Assembly: GCF_900100875.1 (NCBI RefSeq)
Contig: NZ_FNKQ01000002.1
Location: forward strand, 310,001 to 374,000
From: Halopelagius longus
Lineage (GTDB): Archaea > Halobacteriota > Halobacteria > Halobacteriales > Haloferacaceae
Length of the DNA stretch: 64,000 bases
Direction of reading: 5' to 3'
The notes below the pieces were generated by a model. That model was not told the origin of the DNA and made no database searches. It saw only the letters and a program-made list of their open reading frames with translations. The position numbers were made by a program, and so were the translations under genes. This document shows, one piece after another, positions 44,681 through 53,793 of this stretch (within the stretch, counting starts at the first letter, position 1; every line of letters starts with the position of its first letter).

Positions 44681-45740
44681 GGCGACCCTCCGGTCCGGCC
44701 TGACGAGGGGCATCGACTCGCGACTGCTCGTCGCCGGAATCGCCCTCTTCGGTCTCGCCGTCATCGGCGTCCTCGGGGTGCTGTTCCCGTCGTCGGACGC
44801 CGGGCAACTGCTCTCGATCATGACCTCGAAGAGCACGATGTCCGCGACGCTGCGGCTCTCGGTCCCCATCGCGTTCGCCGCCCTCGGCGGTATCTTCGCG
44901 GAGAAAAGCGGCGTCATCAACATCGGACTCGAAGGCCTCCTCATCATCTCCGCGTTCGGCGGCGTCTACTTCACCGACGTGACCGGAAGCCCGTGGCTCG
45001 GCGTCGCCGCGGGCGTCGCCGCCAGCACCCTGCTGGCCGCGGTGTTCGCCGTCGTCTGCATCGAGTTCCGCGCCGACCAGATCATCGCCGGCCTCGCCAT
45101 CTGGCTCATCGCGCTCGGGTTGGCCCCCTTCGCGTCGCAGGTAGTCTACGGCGGGCCGAACACCACGAACGTTCCGACGGTGGGGACGATCACGGTTCCG
45201 TACCTCTCGGAGCTCGGCATGGTCGGCGCGTTCTTCGACGCGACGCCGTTCGTCTACCTGATGTTCGTCGCCGTCGCCCTCTCGTGGTGGACGCTCAACC
45301 GCACCGCGTTCGGTCGGTGGGTCCGCGCCAGCGGCGAGAACCCGAAGGCGCTCGACACCGCGGGCGTGGACGTGCAACGCGTCCGCTACGCCGCGGCCAT
45401 CCTCTCGGGTATCCTCGCGGGTATCGGCGGCGCGGCGCTGTCGCTCAGCCTCGGACAGTTCACGGGGAACGGCCCGACGATGGTCAACGGCAAGGGGTTC
45501 ATCGCCATCGTCGCCTACCTGTTCGGCAACTACAACCCCATCGGCGCGATGCTCTCGACGATGCTGTTCGCCGGACTGGACGCGCTTCAACTGACGCTGC
45601 AGGCGCGCGACGTGTTCGCGATTCCGCAACCCCTCGTGCGGACCATCCCGTACGTGACGGTCATCATCGTCCTCGCCCTCGTCGGTCGGACTCGCATCCC
45701 GGAGGCCGCGGGCGACCACTACGAGTCGGGCGAAGACTGA
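44673..45740 (+). CDS. ABC transporter permease (nucleoside uptake), second subunit
   Basis: The start is ATG at 44673, preceded by GGAGGTGA six bases upstream and overlapping the first permease by eight bases (355 residues). LGGIFAEKSGVINIGLEGLL is the family hallmark, followed by EFRADQIIAGLAIWLIALGL as coupling loop and AYLFGNYNPIGAMLSTMLFAG near the end. It completes the BMP-type nucleoside importer encoded from 40722. A T-rich stretch after the gene (about 45765) may end transcription. Confidence 0.9.
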   Translation: MSEATLRSGLTRGIDSRLLVAGIALFGLAVIGVLGVLFPSSDAGQLLSIMTSKSTMSATLRLSVPIAFAALGGIFAEKSGVINIGLEGLLIISAFGGVYFTDVTGSPWLGVAAGVAASTLLAAVFAVVCIEFRADQIIAGLAIWLIALGLAPFASQVVYGGPNTTNVPTVGTITVPYLSELGMVGAFFDATPFVYLMFVAVALSWWTLNRTAFGRWVRASGENPKALDTAGVDVQRVRYAAAILSGILAGIGGAALSLSLGQFTGNGPTMVNGKGFIAIVAYLFGNYNPIGAMLSTMLFAGLDALQLTLQARDVFAIPQPLVRTIPYVTVIIVLALVGRTRIPEAAGDHYESGED

Positions 45741-45850
45741 GCGTCACGTCGCCGCGGAACGTCTCTTTTCGGATAGGTTTACTTTCATGACACTTATGAT
45801 TCTCTAACACGTCTGGGGGATTTATTACCGGGAACGGTGATGCGCCGCAT

Positions 45851-46828
45851 ATGCGCCCGCGAGACGCTGTTCGAAGTGCCGCCCGGTACCACCTCCGAGC
45901 GTTCGTCCCGACGGTCGTCGGCGTGGGCCTCGCCGGCGTCGGCCTCTGGTACGGACTCCGCGGGGGCGGGACACCGCTCTCCGTGACCGCCCTCGCCGCT
46001 TCCGAGCGTGCGGTCCCCGCCGCCCTCCTCGTCGGCGTCGGCCTCCTCGTCGCCGTGTTCGGCCGAACCGCCGCCCGCCTCACCGCCACCGCCGACCTCG
46101 TCGCGGTCGAAGTCGAGGACGCGCAGGACGACGACGGAATCGACCCCGACGACCTGCGCGAGACGGTGTCGCTCGCGGTGCAACACGCCGTCGCCGACAC
46201 GATGGACGTCGCCTCGGACCAGATAGAGAAGAACGTCGAAGACGCCGTCTCGCGCGCCATCGAGGAACGCGGCGAGTCCGGGACGGCCGACCCGACCCGG
46301 AAAGTCGTCGATCCGACGGGCGAACGGGAGGTCCGTGACCTCGACACGCAGAGTGCGTCTCCCGACCCTTCGTCCGAGAGCGTGGACGGGGACGTCCCCG
46401 CGGACGGAACCCTCGCCGACCCCCTCGCCGGTCGCTCGCGCGACGACGAGGAGGCGCGCGACCCGCTCGCGGAGGCGTCCCGGCAGGCCAGCGAACGGAT
46501 GCAGTCGCTCCTCGACGGCGACGACAGCGAGTTCCCGGCGGAGGCGTCGCCCGACGCGCCCGCCGAACGGGATTCGACGCCCGAGAGCGATGTCGACGAA
46601 CGGAGTTCGTCGGCCCGTCGGACGCAGTCCGACGACGGCGCGGAGATACTCACCGACGACGGCGCGGGCGACGAGGCGGCCGAGCAGTCGCAGCTTCCGG
46701 ACGGTTCGACGGCGGACGACGCGGAGATCATCGACGGGGACCGAAACGCCGGCGCGTCGGACGAGGAGACGGAGAGGGACGCCGACGCGGGGATGGTGTT
46801 CGGTACGGACCTGAAGGACGCGGAGTGA
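45851..46828 (+). CDS. Membrane-anchored protein with long acidic tail
   Basis: A 325-residue protein. Two hydrophobic segments lie near residues 18-36 and 51-69. A helical region (about 90-140) with VSLAVQHAVADTMDVASDQIEKNVEDAVSRAIEE may be coiled coil. The remaining 180 residues are low-complexity Asp/Glu/Ser/Ala, probably disordered and cytoplasmic. A TATA-like TTTATTA lies about 30 bp before the start. It is of a kind common in haloarchaea, and its function is unknown. Confidence 0.6.
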   Translation: MRPRDAVRSAARYHLRAFVPTVVGVGLAGVGLWYGLRGGGTPLSVTALAASERAVPAALLVGVGLLVAVFGRTAARLTATADLVAVEVEDAQDDDGIDPDDLRETVSLAVQHAVADTMDVASDQIEKNVEDAVSRAIEERGESGTADPTRKVVDPTGEREVRDLDTQSASPDPSSESVDGDVPADGTLADPLAGRSRDDEEARDPLAEASRQASERMQSLLDGDDSEFPAEASPDAPAERDSTPESDVDERSSSARRTQSDDGAEILTDDGAGDEAAEQSQLPDGSTADDAEIIDGDRNAGASDEETERDADAGMVFGTDLKDAE

Positions 46829-46952
46829 ACCGCGACAGTCGGTCTCGTTCGCCCGTCCGAGGCGTTTGCGCCCGCTCCGTAGAACTGTCGCCTCAAAGGC
46901 GACCGAATCGGGCATAAAGAGTTTTCCTGCCACGGCGGAGAAATGCGAACCA

Positions 46953-48326
46953 ATGAGTACGACCCACGAGTACGACGTCGTCGTCGTCGGCGCGGGCACC
47001 GCCGGATGCTACGCCGCCGCGACCGTCGCGGGTGAGGGTCTCGACGCCGTCGTCGTCGAGCGAAAGACCGCCGACGAGGCGGGCCACATCGCCTGTGGCG
47101 ACGCCCTGAAGGGCGCAGACGAGTTCCCCGACGCGATCCCCAAATCGCAGATAGAACCGGCGTTCACGAACACCGACGTGGACCACGGGCGCTTCGAGAT
47201 ACCCAAGGAGGACTCGGTCCTCGATATTCCGGTCCCCGGCGAACTCGCCGTCATCGACCGCTGGGAGTACGGCCGCCGCATCATCGAGGGCGCCGAGAAC
47301 GCCGGCGCGGAGTTCCACTACGACACCGTCGTCCAGGACGTGACGCAGGCCGACGACGGCACCGTCACCGGCGTCGCCGGCAAGCGAAAGGGCGAGGAAG
47401 TCGAGTACGACGCCGACATCGTCATCGACGGTGCGGGTGCGCTGTCGATTCTGCAGGACAAGGCGGACTTCTCCGAGGCGACGTTCGACACCAACGTCTC
47501 GTACTCGCAGTTCTGTTCTGCTTACCGCGAAATCGTCGAAGTCGAGGAACCGGTCGAGTGGTCCGACGCACTCGTGTTCAAGCCCGCGGAAGTCGCCGCG
47601 GGGTACGTCTGGTACTTCCCGCGGACGGAGACGACCATCAACGCGGGTCTCGGCTTCCAGATGAACGAGGAGCCGATGAAGCTGGTGGACGACCTGAAAG
47701 ACGACCTGCGGAACCGCGAGGAGTTCGCGGACGCGGAGGTCACCGACAAACTCGGCGCGGCCCTGCCGACGCGCCGCCCCTACGACTCCGCCGTCGCGCC
47801 GGGCTTTATCGCCGCGGGCGACTCCGCGGCCCACGTCAACCCGACCACCGGCGGCGGCATCGCGGGCGCGGCGTACGCCGGCGAGTACGCGGGCGAACAG
47901 GCCGTCGAGGCCGTCACGTCCGGCGACGTCTCCGAGGAGACACTCTGGCGGTACAACGAACGCGTCATGTCGCACTTCGGCGCGCGGTACGCCGGCCTCG
48001 ACGTGTACAACATCCTCTCGACGGCCATCAACGTGGACGAGCTGATGAGCCTCTTGGCCGCGCTTCCGGGCGAGAAACTCGCCGAAGCACTCTACTCGGG
48101 CACCACCTCGTTCGGTCCGGGCCTCGCCCTCAAGACGGTCAAAGAGAGCTACGGCTACTGGGGACTCATCTACGACTTCTACAAGACGAAGAACCTCGCG
48201 GACGAACTGATGGACCACTACAAGCGGTACCCCGGCCGCCCCGGCGCACTCGAAGGGTGGCAGGACGAACGTGACCGTCTGATGGAGGAAATCTACGAGG
48301 TCACGGGCGCGGAAGCGAAGTACTGA
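46953..48326 (+). CDS. Geranylgeranyl reductase family flavoprotein
   Basis: The start is MSTTHEYDVVVVGAGTAGCY at 46953 (457 residues). An N-terminal FAD dinucleotide fold is followed by HIACGDALKGADEF, the family motif near the isoalloxazine. VDGAGALSILQDKADF-like and FIAAGDSAAHVNPTTGGGIAGAAYAG form the GD FAD-binding motif. The C-terminal helical domain is typical. The family saturates the isoprenoid chains of archaeal lipids or of menaquinone. Which substrate this paralogue uses cannot be told. Confidence 0.88.
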   Translation: MSTTHEYDVVVVGAGTAGCYAAATVAGEGLDAVVVERKTADEAGHIACGDALKGADEFPDAIPKSQIEPAFTNTDVDHGRFEIPKEDSVLDIPVPGELAVIDRWEYGRRIIEGAENAGAEFHYDTVVQDVTQADDGTVTGVAGKRKGEEVEYDADIVIDGAGALSILQDKADFSEATFDTNVSYSQFCSAYREIVEVEEPVEWSDALVFKPAEVAAGYVWYFPRTETTINAGLGFQMNEEPMKLVDDLKDDLRNREEFADAEVTDKLGAALPTRRPYDSAVAPGFIAAGDSAAHVNPTTGGGIAGAAYAGEYAGEQAVEAVTSGDVSEETLWRYNERVMSHFGARYAGLDVYNILSTAINVDELMSLLAALPGEKLAEALYSGTTSFGPGLALKTVKESYGYWGLIYDFYKTKNLADELMDHYKRYPGRPGALEGWQDERDRLMEEIYEVTGAEAKY

Positions 48327-48359
48327 AAAAAAGGCGCAGACGGTTCGGAACTCGTTTTC

Positions 48360-50321
48360 TTACACTTCGACGGTCGCGTTACCGCCGGATTCGGTCGTCG
48401 TGGTGTTCTCAACCGTCGTCTCGTTCTCGGCCGTGGTGGTTTCTTCGGTCGTCGTTTCTTCGGTCGTCGTTTCCTCAGTCGTCGTGGTCTCCTCGGCCGT
48501 GGTAGTTTCCTCGGTCGTCGTGGTCTCCTCGGCCGTGGTAGTTTCCTCGGTCGTCGTCTCGTCCTCGACCGTATCGTTCTCGACGGTGTCGTTCTCGTCG
48601 GAGTCCGTATCGTTGACGATCACGGTGTCGTTCGTCTCGATCGTGTCGTTCTCGACGGTGTCGTTCTCGTCGGTGTCGTTCACGTCGGTGTCCGTATCGT
48701 TGACGACAACGGTGTCGTTCGTCTCGTTCGTCTCGTTATCGACACTCGTGTCGGTTTCCGTCTCGTTCGTCTCGTTCTCGGTGTCGCCGGTCGGCGCCGT
48801 CTCGTCCTCTTCCGCCGTCTCGCTGACGAGGGCGTAGGTGCCGTCTCCGTCGACCATCGCCGTCACGTTGTTAGTCACCATGTCGACGACCGTATCGTCA
48901 ACGCGGTCCCACGAGTCACCGGTGACTTCGTAGATGGTGAGAGAGAGTTCGTCGGTTCCGGCTTCTTCCAGGTCGGCGTCCTCGTAGAGGAACGACAGCT
49001 GGAGGTTGGCGTTCTCGGACGTGGCTTCGGTCTGGAGGGGTTCACCGAGGACGACGGCGTTCTGGGGCGCGTCCGGGTAGTCCGCCGCCGGACCGATGTT
49101 CACGTCTTGGAACGTCGCGGAGAACGTCGTCTCGTTGACGGTGACGTTCCGGACGGAGTTGTTCGCGTTAGCGTCCGTCGTGTTCTCGGCGTCGGTCGTC
49201 GTTTCGTTCTCGAGGGCGTCGTCCGTCTCGTTCGCGTCCGTCTCGTTCGCGTCCGTGTCGTTGGCACTCTGGCTGTAGACCGTCCAACCGGTCGTGTCGT
49301 TGACGACGGCGTTGCTGACGGTGTTGTTACTCGAGTTCACGAAGACGAACGCTCCGGAGAACGTCTCGTTCGACGCGTTCGTGTCCGTCTCGTTCGACGC
49401 GTTCATCTCCGTCTCGTTCGTGTCCGTCTCGTTCGACGCGTTCGTCTCCGTCTCGTTCATCTCCGTCCAGTCGGTGGAGACGTTCTCCGCCGTGACGTTC
49501 TGGACGGTGCTGTCGGACGCGCCGGCGAAGACGACTGCGGCGCGTTCGGTGTCGCTCGCTTCGAGGTTGTTCACCGAGGCGTTCGAAGCGCCGGCGAGGT
49601 GGACGCCGACGTCGAAGTCCGAGAGGGCCGGGTACTGGACCGTAGCGTTGTCGCCGGCGACGGCGATGCCGACGCTGAGCGACTCGTTGCTCGTCTCGTT
49701 CGGGGCGCTGATTCCGATGTCCTGCGCGTCGAGGGTCACGTCGTCCGCGGCGATGACGATGCAGGCGGACGCGTTAGCGTCGACGCCGGGGTCAGACACG
49801 TCCTGCAGTTCGTCGGCCGAGAAGTTCTCGGAGACGGTGTACGTCCCCGACTCGTCGATGACCGTACAGGACTCGATGGTCTGGTCGGTCGTCTCTTCGG
49901 TCGGAGTCTCCGTCTCGTTCTCCTCAGCCGGGGTTTCCGTTTCGGTCTCCTCGGTCGTGGTCTCCGTTTCGGTCTCCTCGGTCGTGGTCTCCGTTTCGGT
50001 TTCCGTGGCCGTGGTAGTTTCCTCGGTCGTCGTGGTCTCCTCGGCCGTGGTTTCCGTTTCGGTCTCCTCTGTCGTTGTTTCCTCAGTCGGAGTCGCCGTG
50101 TCCGTCTCCTCGGTCGTCGTCTCCGTATCTGTGGCGTTGTCCGTCTCGTCGGTCGGCGTCTCCGTAGCCGCCTCTTCGACCGGAGTCGCCGTGGCGGTGT
50201 CTGTTGCTGTTTCGTTCTCTGTCGTCTCCTGTGCGACCACGGGGCCGGCGAATAAGCCGACCGGCGTGGCCACCAAGACCAGAAGAGCGACCGCAACGGT
50301 AACCGTTCGTCTACGTGTCAT
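48360..50321 (-). CDS. Thr/Glu-rich, heavily sequon-bearing surface protein with beta-helix core
   Basis: A 653-residue protein with a Sec signal (VTVAVALLVLVATPVGLFAG...VVAQ). Residues about 30-150 are a TTEETTT/ETETPTEE low-complexity stalk. A central domain (about 150-420) resembles a parallel beta-helix of the NosD type, with ACIVIAADDVTLDAQ, VGIAVAGDNATVQ, VGVHLAGASNASVNNLEAS and AAVVFAGASDSTVQNVTAENVS turns. A beta domain (about 420-520) leads to a second Thr/Glu/Asn stalk to the end. By my count there are about 47 N-x-S/T sequons, so it should be densely N-glycosylated. There is no C-terminal membrane helix or PGF-CTERM anchor; how it stays at the surface is unclear. The stop codon of the upstream gene is followed by a run of seven A. 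Confidence 0.78.
   Translation of the reverse strand: MTRRRTVTVAVALLVLVATPVGLFAGPVVAQETTENETATDTATATPVEEAATETPTDETDNATDTETTTEETDTATPTEETTTEETETETTAEETTTTEETTTATETETETTTEETETETTTEETETETPAEENETETPTEETTDQTIESCTVIDESGTYTVSENFSADELQDVSDPGVDANASACIVIAADDVTLDAQDIGISAPNETSNESLSVGIAVAGDNATVQYPALSDFDVGVHLAGASNASVNNLEASDTERAAVVFAGASDSTVQNVTAENVSTDWTEMNETETNASNETDTNETEMNASNETDTNASNETFSGAFVFVNSSNNTVSNAVVNDTTGWTVYSQSANDTDANETDANETDDALENETTTDAENTTDANANNSVRNVTVNETTFSATFQDVNIGPAADYPDAPQNAVVLGEPLQTEATSENANLQLSFLYEDADLEEAGTDELSLTIYEVTGDSWDRVDDTVVDMVTNNVTAMVDGDGTYALVSETAEEDETAPTGDTENETNETETDTSVDNETNETNDTVVVNDTDTDVNDTDENDTVENDTIETNDTVIVNDTDSDENDTVENDTVEDETTTEETTTAEETTTTEETTTAEETTTTEETTTEETTTEETTTAENETTVENTTTTESGGNATVEV
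48484..48555 (-). repeat. Two exact tandem 36-bp units in the Thr/Glu-rich stalk coding sequence
   Basis: The unit at 48484-48519 is repeated without change at 48520-48555, encoding two 12-residue (TTEETTTAEETT-like) blocks in frame. Related partial units recur near 50010-50040 in the N-terminal stalk. Unit number can change by slippage or recombination without breaking the frame. Confidence 0.85.
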
Positions 50322-50356
50322 GCAATACTCACGTCTCCGTCTGCGTTGATAAAAAT

Positions 50357-50372
50357 TGTAAGTGGGTTTACA
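50357..50372. promoter_or_regulatory. TGTAA...TTACA inverted repeat in the surface protein / amidohydrolase intergenic region
   Basis: TGTAA (50357-50361) faces TTACA (50368-50372) with six bases between, and AAATT / AATTT lie outside them. It is 36 bp before the surface protein start on its strand. The sequence resembles the TTGTA-N6-TACAA site at 33308, so a shared regulator is possible. The interval 50322-50492 has no gene. Confidence 0.4.
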
Positions 50373-50492
50373 TAATTTCCTGCAAGAATGAATATATTAT
50401 TATCTATCCTAAACCGTCGATTATTACGGTGAAAGCGTTCGAGTCGGTCGAATACTAATGATATGTAACGGTAAGTAAATTACTGCCCGTGG

Positions 50493-51764
50493 TCAGGGTC
50501 GGCGCTTCGAGAGTTCCCGGACGGACCGAGAGAGGACGTCGATACCGAGGCCGATGCTATCTTCGTCCACGTCGAACGTGCTTGTGTGGTGTCCGCCGGG
50601 GTGGTCGGTTCCGACGCCGATGTAGGCCGCTTTGCCGCCGTTGGCTTGCACCTCCTGCATCAGGTAGGTGGCGTCCTCGCTTCCGCCGAGGGAGTCGCGT
50701 TCGACTAAGGACGTCACGTCGGCGTTCTCGCCCGCGACGTCGCTCACGATATCGACGAGTTCGTCGTCGCTCCGCGCCGAGGGGGCTTTCCCCTCCGTCG
50801 TAATCTCCACCTCACAGCCGTGCATCTCCGCCGCCGACCGGAGGACGCGGCGGGACTTCTCCTCCATGTACTCCATCAGTTCGGTCGTCTCGCCGCGGAC
50901 TTCGCCCTCGATGAACGCCTCCTCGGGGACGATGTTCGTCGCGGTGCCGCCGCCGACCATCCCGGCGTTGACCCGCGTCGCGCCGTCGGCGTGCCGCGGG
51001 ATGCCGTAGAGGTTCTGGACGGCCGTCGCCATCGCCTGCACCGCGTTGTCGCCCGCCTCCGGACGCGCCCCCGCGTGGGACGGCGCGCCCGTGAACTCCG
51101 CGCGGAAGTGCGAGACGGCGAGGAAGTCGTCGATGCCCGCGACGACTTCGCCGGAGGGGTGGTCGAGTCCGATGTGGACGCCGTAGAGGTAGTCCACGTC
51201 GTCGAGGAGTCCCGACTTCGACATCGCCCGCCCGCCGGCGACGAGTTCCTCGCCGGGTTGGAAGAACACCTTCAGCGTCCCCTCGAAGTCGCTTTCGAGG
51301 ACCGAATCGAGGACGCCCAGTCCGATGGCCGCGTGGGCGTCGTGCCCGCAGGCGTGCATGTACCCCTCGTGCTCCGACCGGAACCCCGCCGCCGTCGGCG
51401 CGTGGTCCTCGCCCTCGGACTCGGTGATGGGGAGGCCGTCGATGTCGACGCGGAGGGCGACAGTCGGCCCCTCGCCGCGTTCGACCACCGCCACCGCGCC
51501 GGTGTACCCCCCGCGGAGGGCTTCGAGAACGTCCTCGCGTGCGCCCTCTCGGCGGGCGCGGTCGTACCACTCGTCGAGTTCGGCCTCGTCGGGGACGGCC
51601 ATCCGTTCTTCCTCCGCGAGAACCTCGCGCCCGACGTACAGGGCGTCTAAGTCCCGCGTCTCCAATTCGTCTACGAGGCGCGCGGTGGTGTAGAACTCCC
51701 GCCACGCCGGTTCGGGGTGTCGGTGCAAGTCGCGTCGAAGGCTGACGAGGTCGGACGTCGTCAT
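50493..51764 (-). CDS. M20 family amidohydrolase (aminoacylase / AbgB-like)
   Basis: A 423-residue protein starting MTTSDLVSLRRDLHRHPEPA. VALRVDIDGLPITES and YMHACGHDAHAAIGLG give the metal-binding Cys-His-Asp-His cluster of M20D enzymes, with the FFQPGEE catalytic glutamates following. TGAPSHAGARPEAGDNAVQAM lies in the dimerisation domain, and GVGTDHPGGHHTSTFDVDE carries the last metal histidine. The family removes acyl groups from amino acids or splits p-aminobenzoyl-glutamate-like amides. It is divergent from the NhaC antiporter. Confidence 0.9.
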   Translation of the reverse strand: MTTSDLVSLRRDLHRHPEPAWREFYTTARLVDELETRDLDALYVGREVLAEEERMAVPDEAELDEWYDRARREGAREDVLEALRGGYTGAVAVVERGEGPTVALRVDIDGLPITESEGEDHAPTAAGFRSEHEGYMHACGHDAHAAIGLGVLDSVLESDFEGTLKVFFQPGEELVAGGRAMSKSGLLDDVDYLYGVHIGLDHPSGEVVAGIDDFLAVSHFRAEFTGAPSHAGARPEAGDNAVQAMATAVQNLYGIPRHADGATRVNAGMVGGGTATNIVPEEAFIEGEVRGETTELMEYMEEKSRRVLRSAAEMHGCEVEITTEGKAPSARSDDELVDIVSDVAGENADVTSLVERDSLGGSEDATYLMQEVQANGGKAAYIGVGTDHPGGHHTSTFDVDEDSIGLGIDVLSRSVRELSKRRP

Positions 51765-51927
51765 TGTCGGTCGGTGGCGGTGGACGGTGATAAACCTCGC
51801 CGAGTGCGTCGGGTTTGCCGAGACGCGGTCCGACTCGGACGCGACGCGCCCGCATCGTCGCCACGCTGACGGGTCTGCGCGCCCGTGTCGGGTCCCTTAT
51901 GTGGAACCGTCCTCCACCAGAGAGTGA

Positions 51928-53445
51928 ATGACCGACTCAGACGAAACTCGTGACCTGCGGTTTCGAGGCGGCCGCCTCGCGAGCGCCGTCCCGATAGCGT
52001 TCTTCGTCGCGTGGGCCATCGTACAGAGCGGACTACTGGGCATCGGCGACACGACGGGACTCATCGTCGGGATGCTCCTCGGACTCATCTTCGGGATGTT
52101 CCTCGTCGTCGGCAACTGGAAGGGGTACGCCGACGTGGTGTTCGACGGCATGACCGAACGGGTGGCCGCGACGGCCATCGTCGCGTGGTTGTGGGCCGGG
52201 ATGTTCGCCCAGACGATTCAGGCCGGCGGCTTCGTCGACGGACTCGTCTGGGCCGCCGACGCCATCAGCGTCGGCGCGGCGTTGTTCCCGGCGCTCACCT
52301 TCCTGCTCGCCGCCCTGCTCGCGACGGGCATCGGAACCGGGTACGGGACGGCAATCGCGTTCACCGCCCTCGTCTTCCCGGCGGGCGTCGTCCTCGGCGC
52401 GAGCCCCGTCCTCATGTTCGGGGCCATCCTCTCGGGCGCGGTGTTCGGCGACAACCTCGCACCCGTCAGCGACACCACCATCGTCAGCGCCGTGACGCAG
52501 AACGCCGACATCGGCGGCGTCGTCGCCTCGCGGTTGAAGTACGCCCTCGTCGCCGCCGCCTTCGCCTTCGTCGCCTACCTCGTCGCGGGAAGCGCGATGG
52601 CGAGGCAGCCGATCGACGCGGGTAACGTCGGCGGTCCCTCGACCGCACTCGGACTCGTCCACCTCCTCTCCATCGCCGTCGTCATCGTGACGGCGGTTCA
52701 GGGCCGACACATCATCGAAGCCGTCTCGTGGGGGCTCCTCATCTCCGTCGCGTTGAACCTCCTCCTCGGACTCGCCACGCCCGCCGAGATGGTCGCATTC
52801 GAGGCGTCGCGCGCCTCCGGACTCGTACAGACGATGGACGCGATACCCGTCGTCGGCGCGTTCGTCGTCCCGGTCGAACCCGGAAACACCGCCGTCTCGG
52901 GGAGTCTCTACACCGGCGCTTCGGACTTCTTCCCCCTCATCGTCCTCGTGTTGCTCATCGTCGCGGGCGCGGAGGTGATGCAGGTCGGCGGCGCGTTCGA
53001 GGCGATACAGACGTTCCTCCTCGAACGCGTGGCCACCACCGTCCGCCGCGCGGAGACGACGATGGTCCTCGGAACCGCGCTCGTCAACGCGATGATAACG
53101 ATCAACACCGCCGCCGAAATCGCCATCGCGCCGTACATCAAGACGCTCGGCCGCCGGTTCAACATCAACGGCTACCGACGGGCGAACATCCTCGACGCCA
53201 ACACCTCCGCGCTGGGGTACATCTTCCCGTGGGGCGGCGGCCTGCTCGCGGGCTACACCTCGATGACGGGGCTCCCCGAGCAGTACGAGTGGTTCACCCA
53301 GTCGATGCTCGTCAACCCCGCGAGCGTCTGGCCGTACGTGTTCCACGGCTGGTTCCTCGTCGCGGTGTTCCTCTTTGCTGCGTGGACCGGATACGGACGC
53401 GAGTACGTCTCCGACCGGGAGTCCAAGGAGGTGAGTCGCGTATGA
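51928..53445 (+). CDS. nhaC: NhaC family Na+/H+ antiporter-like transporter
   Basis: A 505-residue membrane protein with about twelve helices. GTGYGTAIAFTALVFP and GAILSGAVFGDNLAPVSDTTIVSAV hold the NhaC-family discontinuous-helix motif with the DNLAPVSDTT ion-site region. AMITINTAAEIAIAPYIKTLG and GGGLLAGYTSM are in the second repeat. Members exchange Na+ for H+, and some couple to organic acids or amino acids. A four-base overlap links it to the small protein at 53442. Divergence from the amidohydrolase hints at a link with uptake of an amide or amino acid, which is inference. Confidence 0.85.
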   Translation: MTDSDETRDLRFRGGRLASAVPIAFFVAWAIVQSGLLGIGDTTGLIVGMLLGLIFGMFLVVGNWKGYADVVFDGMTERVAATAIVAWLWAGMFAQTIQAGGFVDGLVWAADAISVGAALFPALTFLLAALLATGIGTGYGTAIAFTALVFPAGVVLGASPVLMFGAILSGAVFGDNLAPVSDTTIVSAVTQNADIGGVVASRLKYALVAAAFAFVAYLVAGSAMARQPIDAGNVGGPSTALGLVHLLSIAVVIVTAVQGRHIIEAVSWGLLISVALNLLLGLATPAEMVAFEASRASGLVQTMDAIPVVGAFVVPVEPGNTAVSGSLYTGASDFFPLIVLVLLIVAGAEVMQVGGAFEAIQTFLLERVATTVRRAETTMVLGTALVNAMITINTAAEIAIAPYIKTLGRRFNINGYRRANILDANTSALGYIFPWGGGLLAGYTSMTGLPEQYEWFTQSMLVNPASVWPYVFHGWFLVAVFLFAAWTGYGREYVSDRESKEVSRV

Positions 53446-53705
53446 GCTTCCTCGACTTCCTGTTCGCAGAGGAGACGTTCCGCGCGGCCAAACCCGCCTT
53501 CGAAGTCGGCGAGACGGTGACGGCGTTCGTCACCGGCAGGGAGGGCGACGCCGCCCTCGTCAGAGTCGGCGACACGATACTCGAACTGTCCGGCGCGGAG
53601 AACGTGCCCGTCGAGGGGCGCGTCCGACTCGAAATCGAGGAGTTCGACGCCGCGTCGAGTCGCGGCCGCGGCCGTCTACTCGAAGTCCTCGACGACAGAG
53701 GATAG
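53442..53705 (+). CDS. Small beta-rich protein coupled to NhaC
   Basis: An 87-residue protein starting MSFLDFLFAEETFRAAKPAF at an ATG overlapping the NhaC stop. After a short N-terminal helix, residues 22-70 read GETVTAFVTGREGDAALVRVGDTILELSGAENVPVEGRVRLEIEEFD. This spacing of strands and glycines resembles TRAM/S1-like OB folds. A nucleic-acid or ligand role is possible; a regulatory partner of the transporter is equally possible. No family is certain. Confidence 0.65.
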   Translation: MSFLDFLFAEETFRAAKPAFEVGETVTAFVTGREGDAALVRVGDTILELSGAENVPVEGRVRLEIEEFDAASSRGRGRLLEVLDDRG

Positions 53706-53793
53706 CCGGGACCGACCGCCGAGAGACGAATCGAAGCGATTCGGCGGGGCCGAGAGAAAAACGCGAGAGAGACAGAGTCGGACCGCGTGCCGC

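Noticed and set aside
48484-50050. Possible CRISPR-like regular repeats
   Set aside because: The repeats are in-frame coding units with no unique spacers, so they are protein low-complexity repeats and not a CRISPR array.
48400-50349. Val/Ser-rich + strand frames opposite the surface protein
   Set aside because: They are the antisense reading of Thr/Glu repeats and appear only because the repeats are regular.
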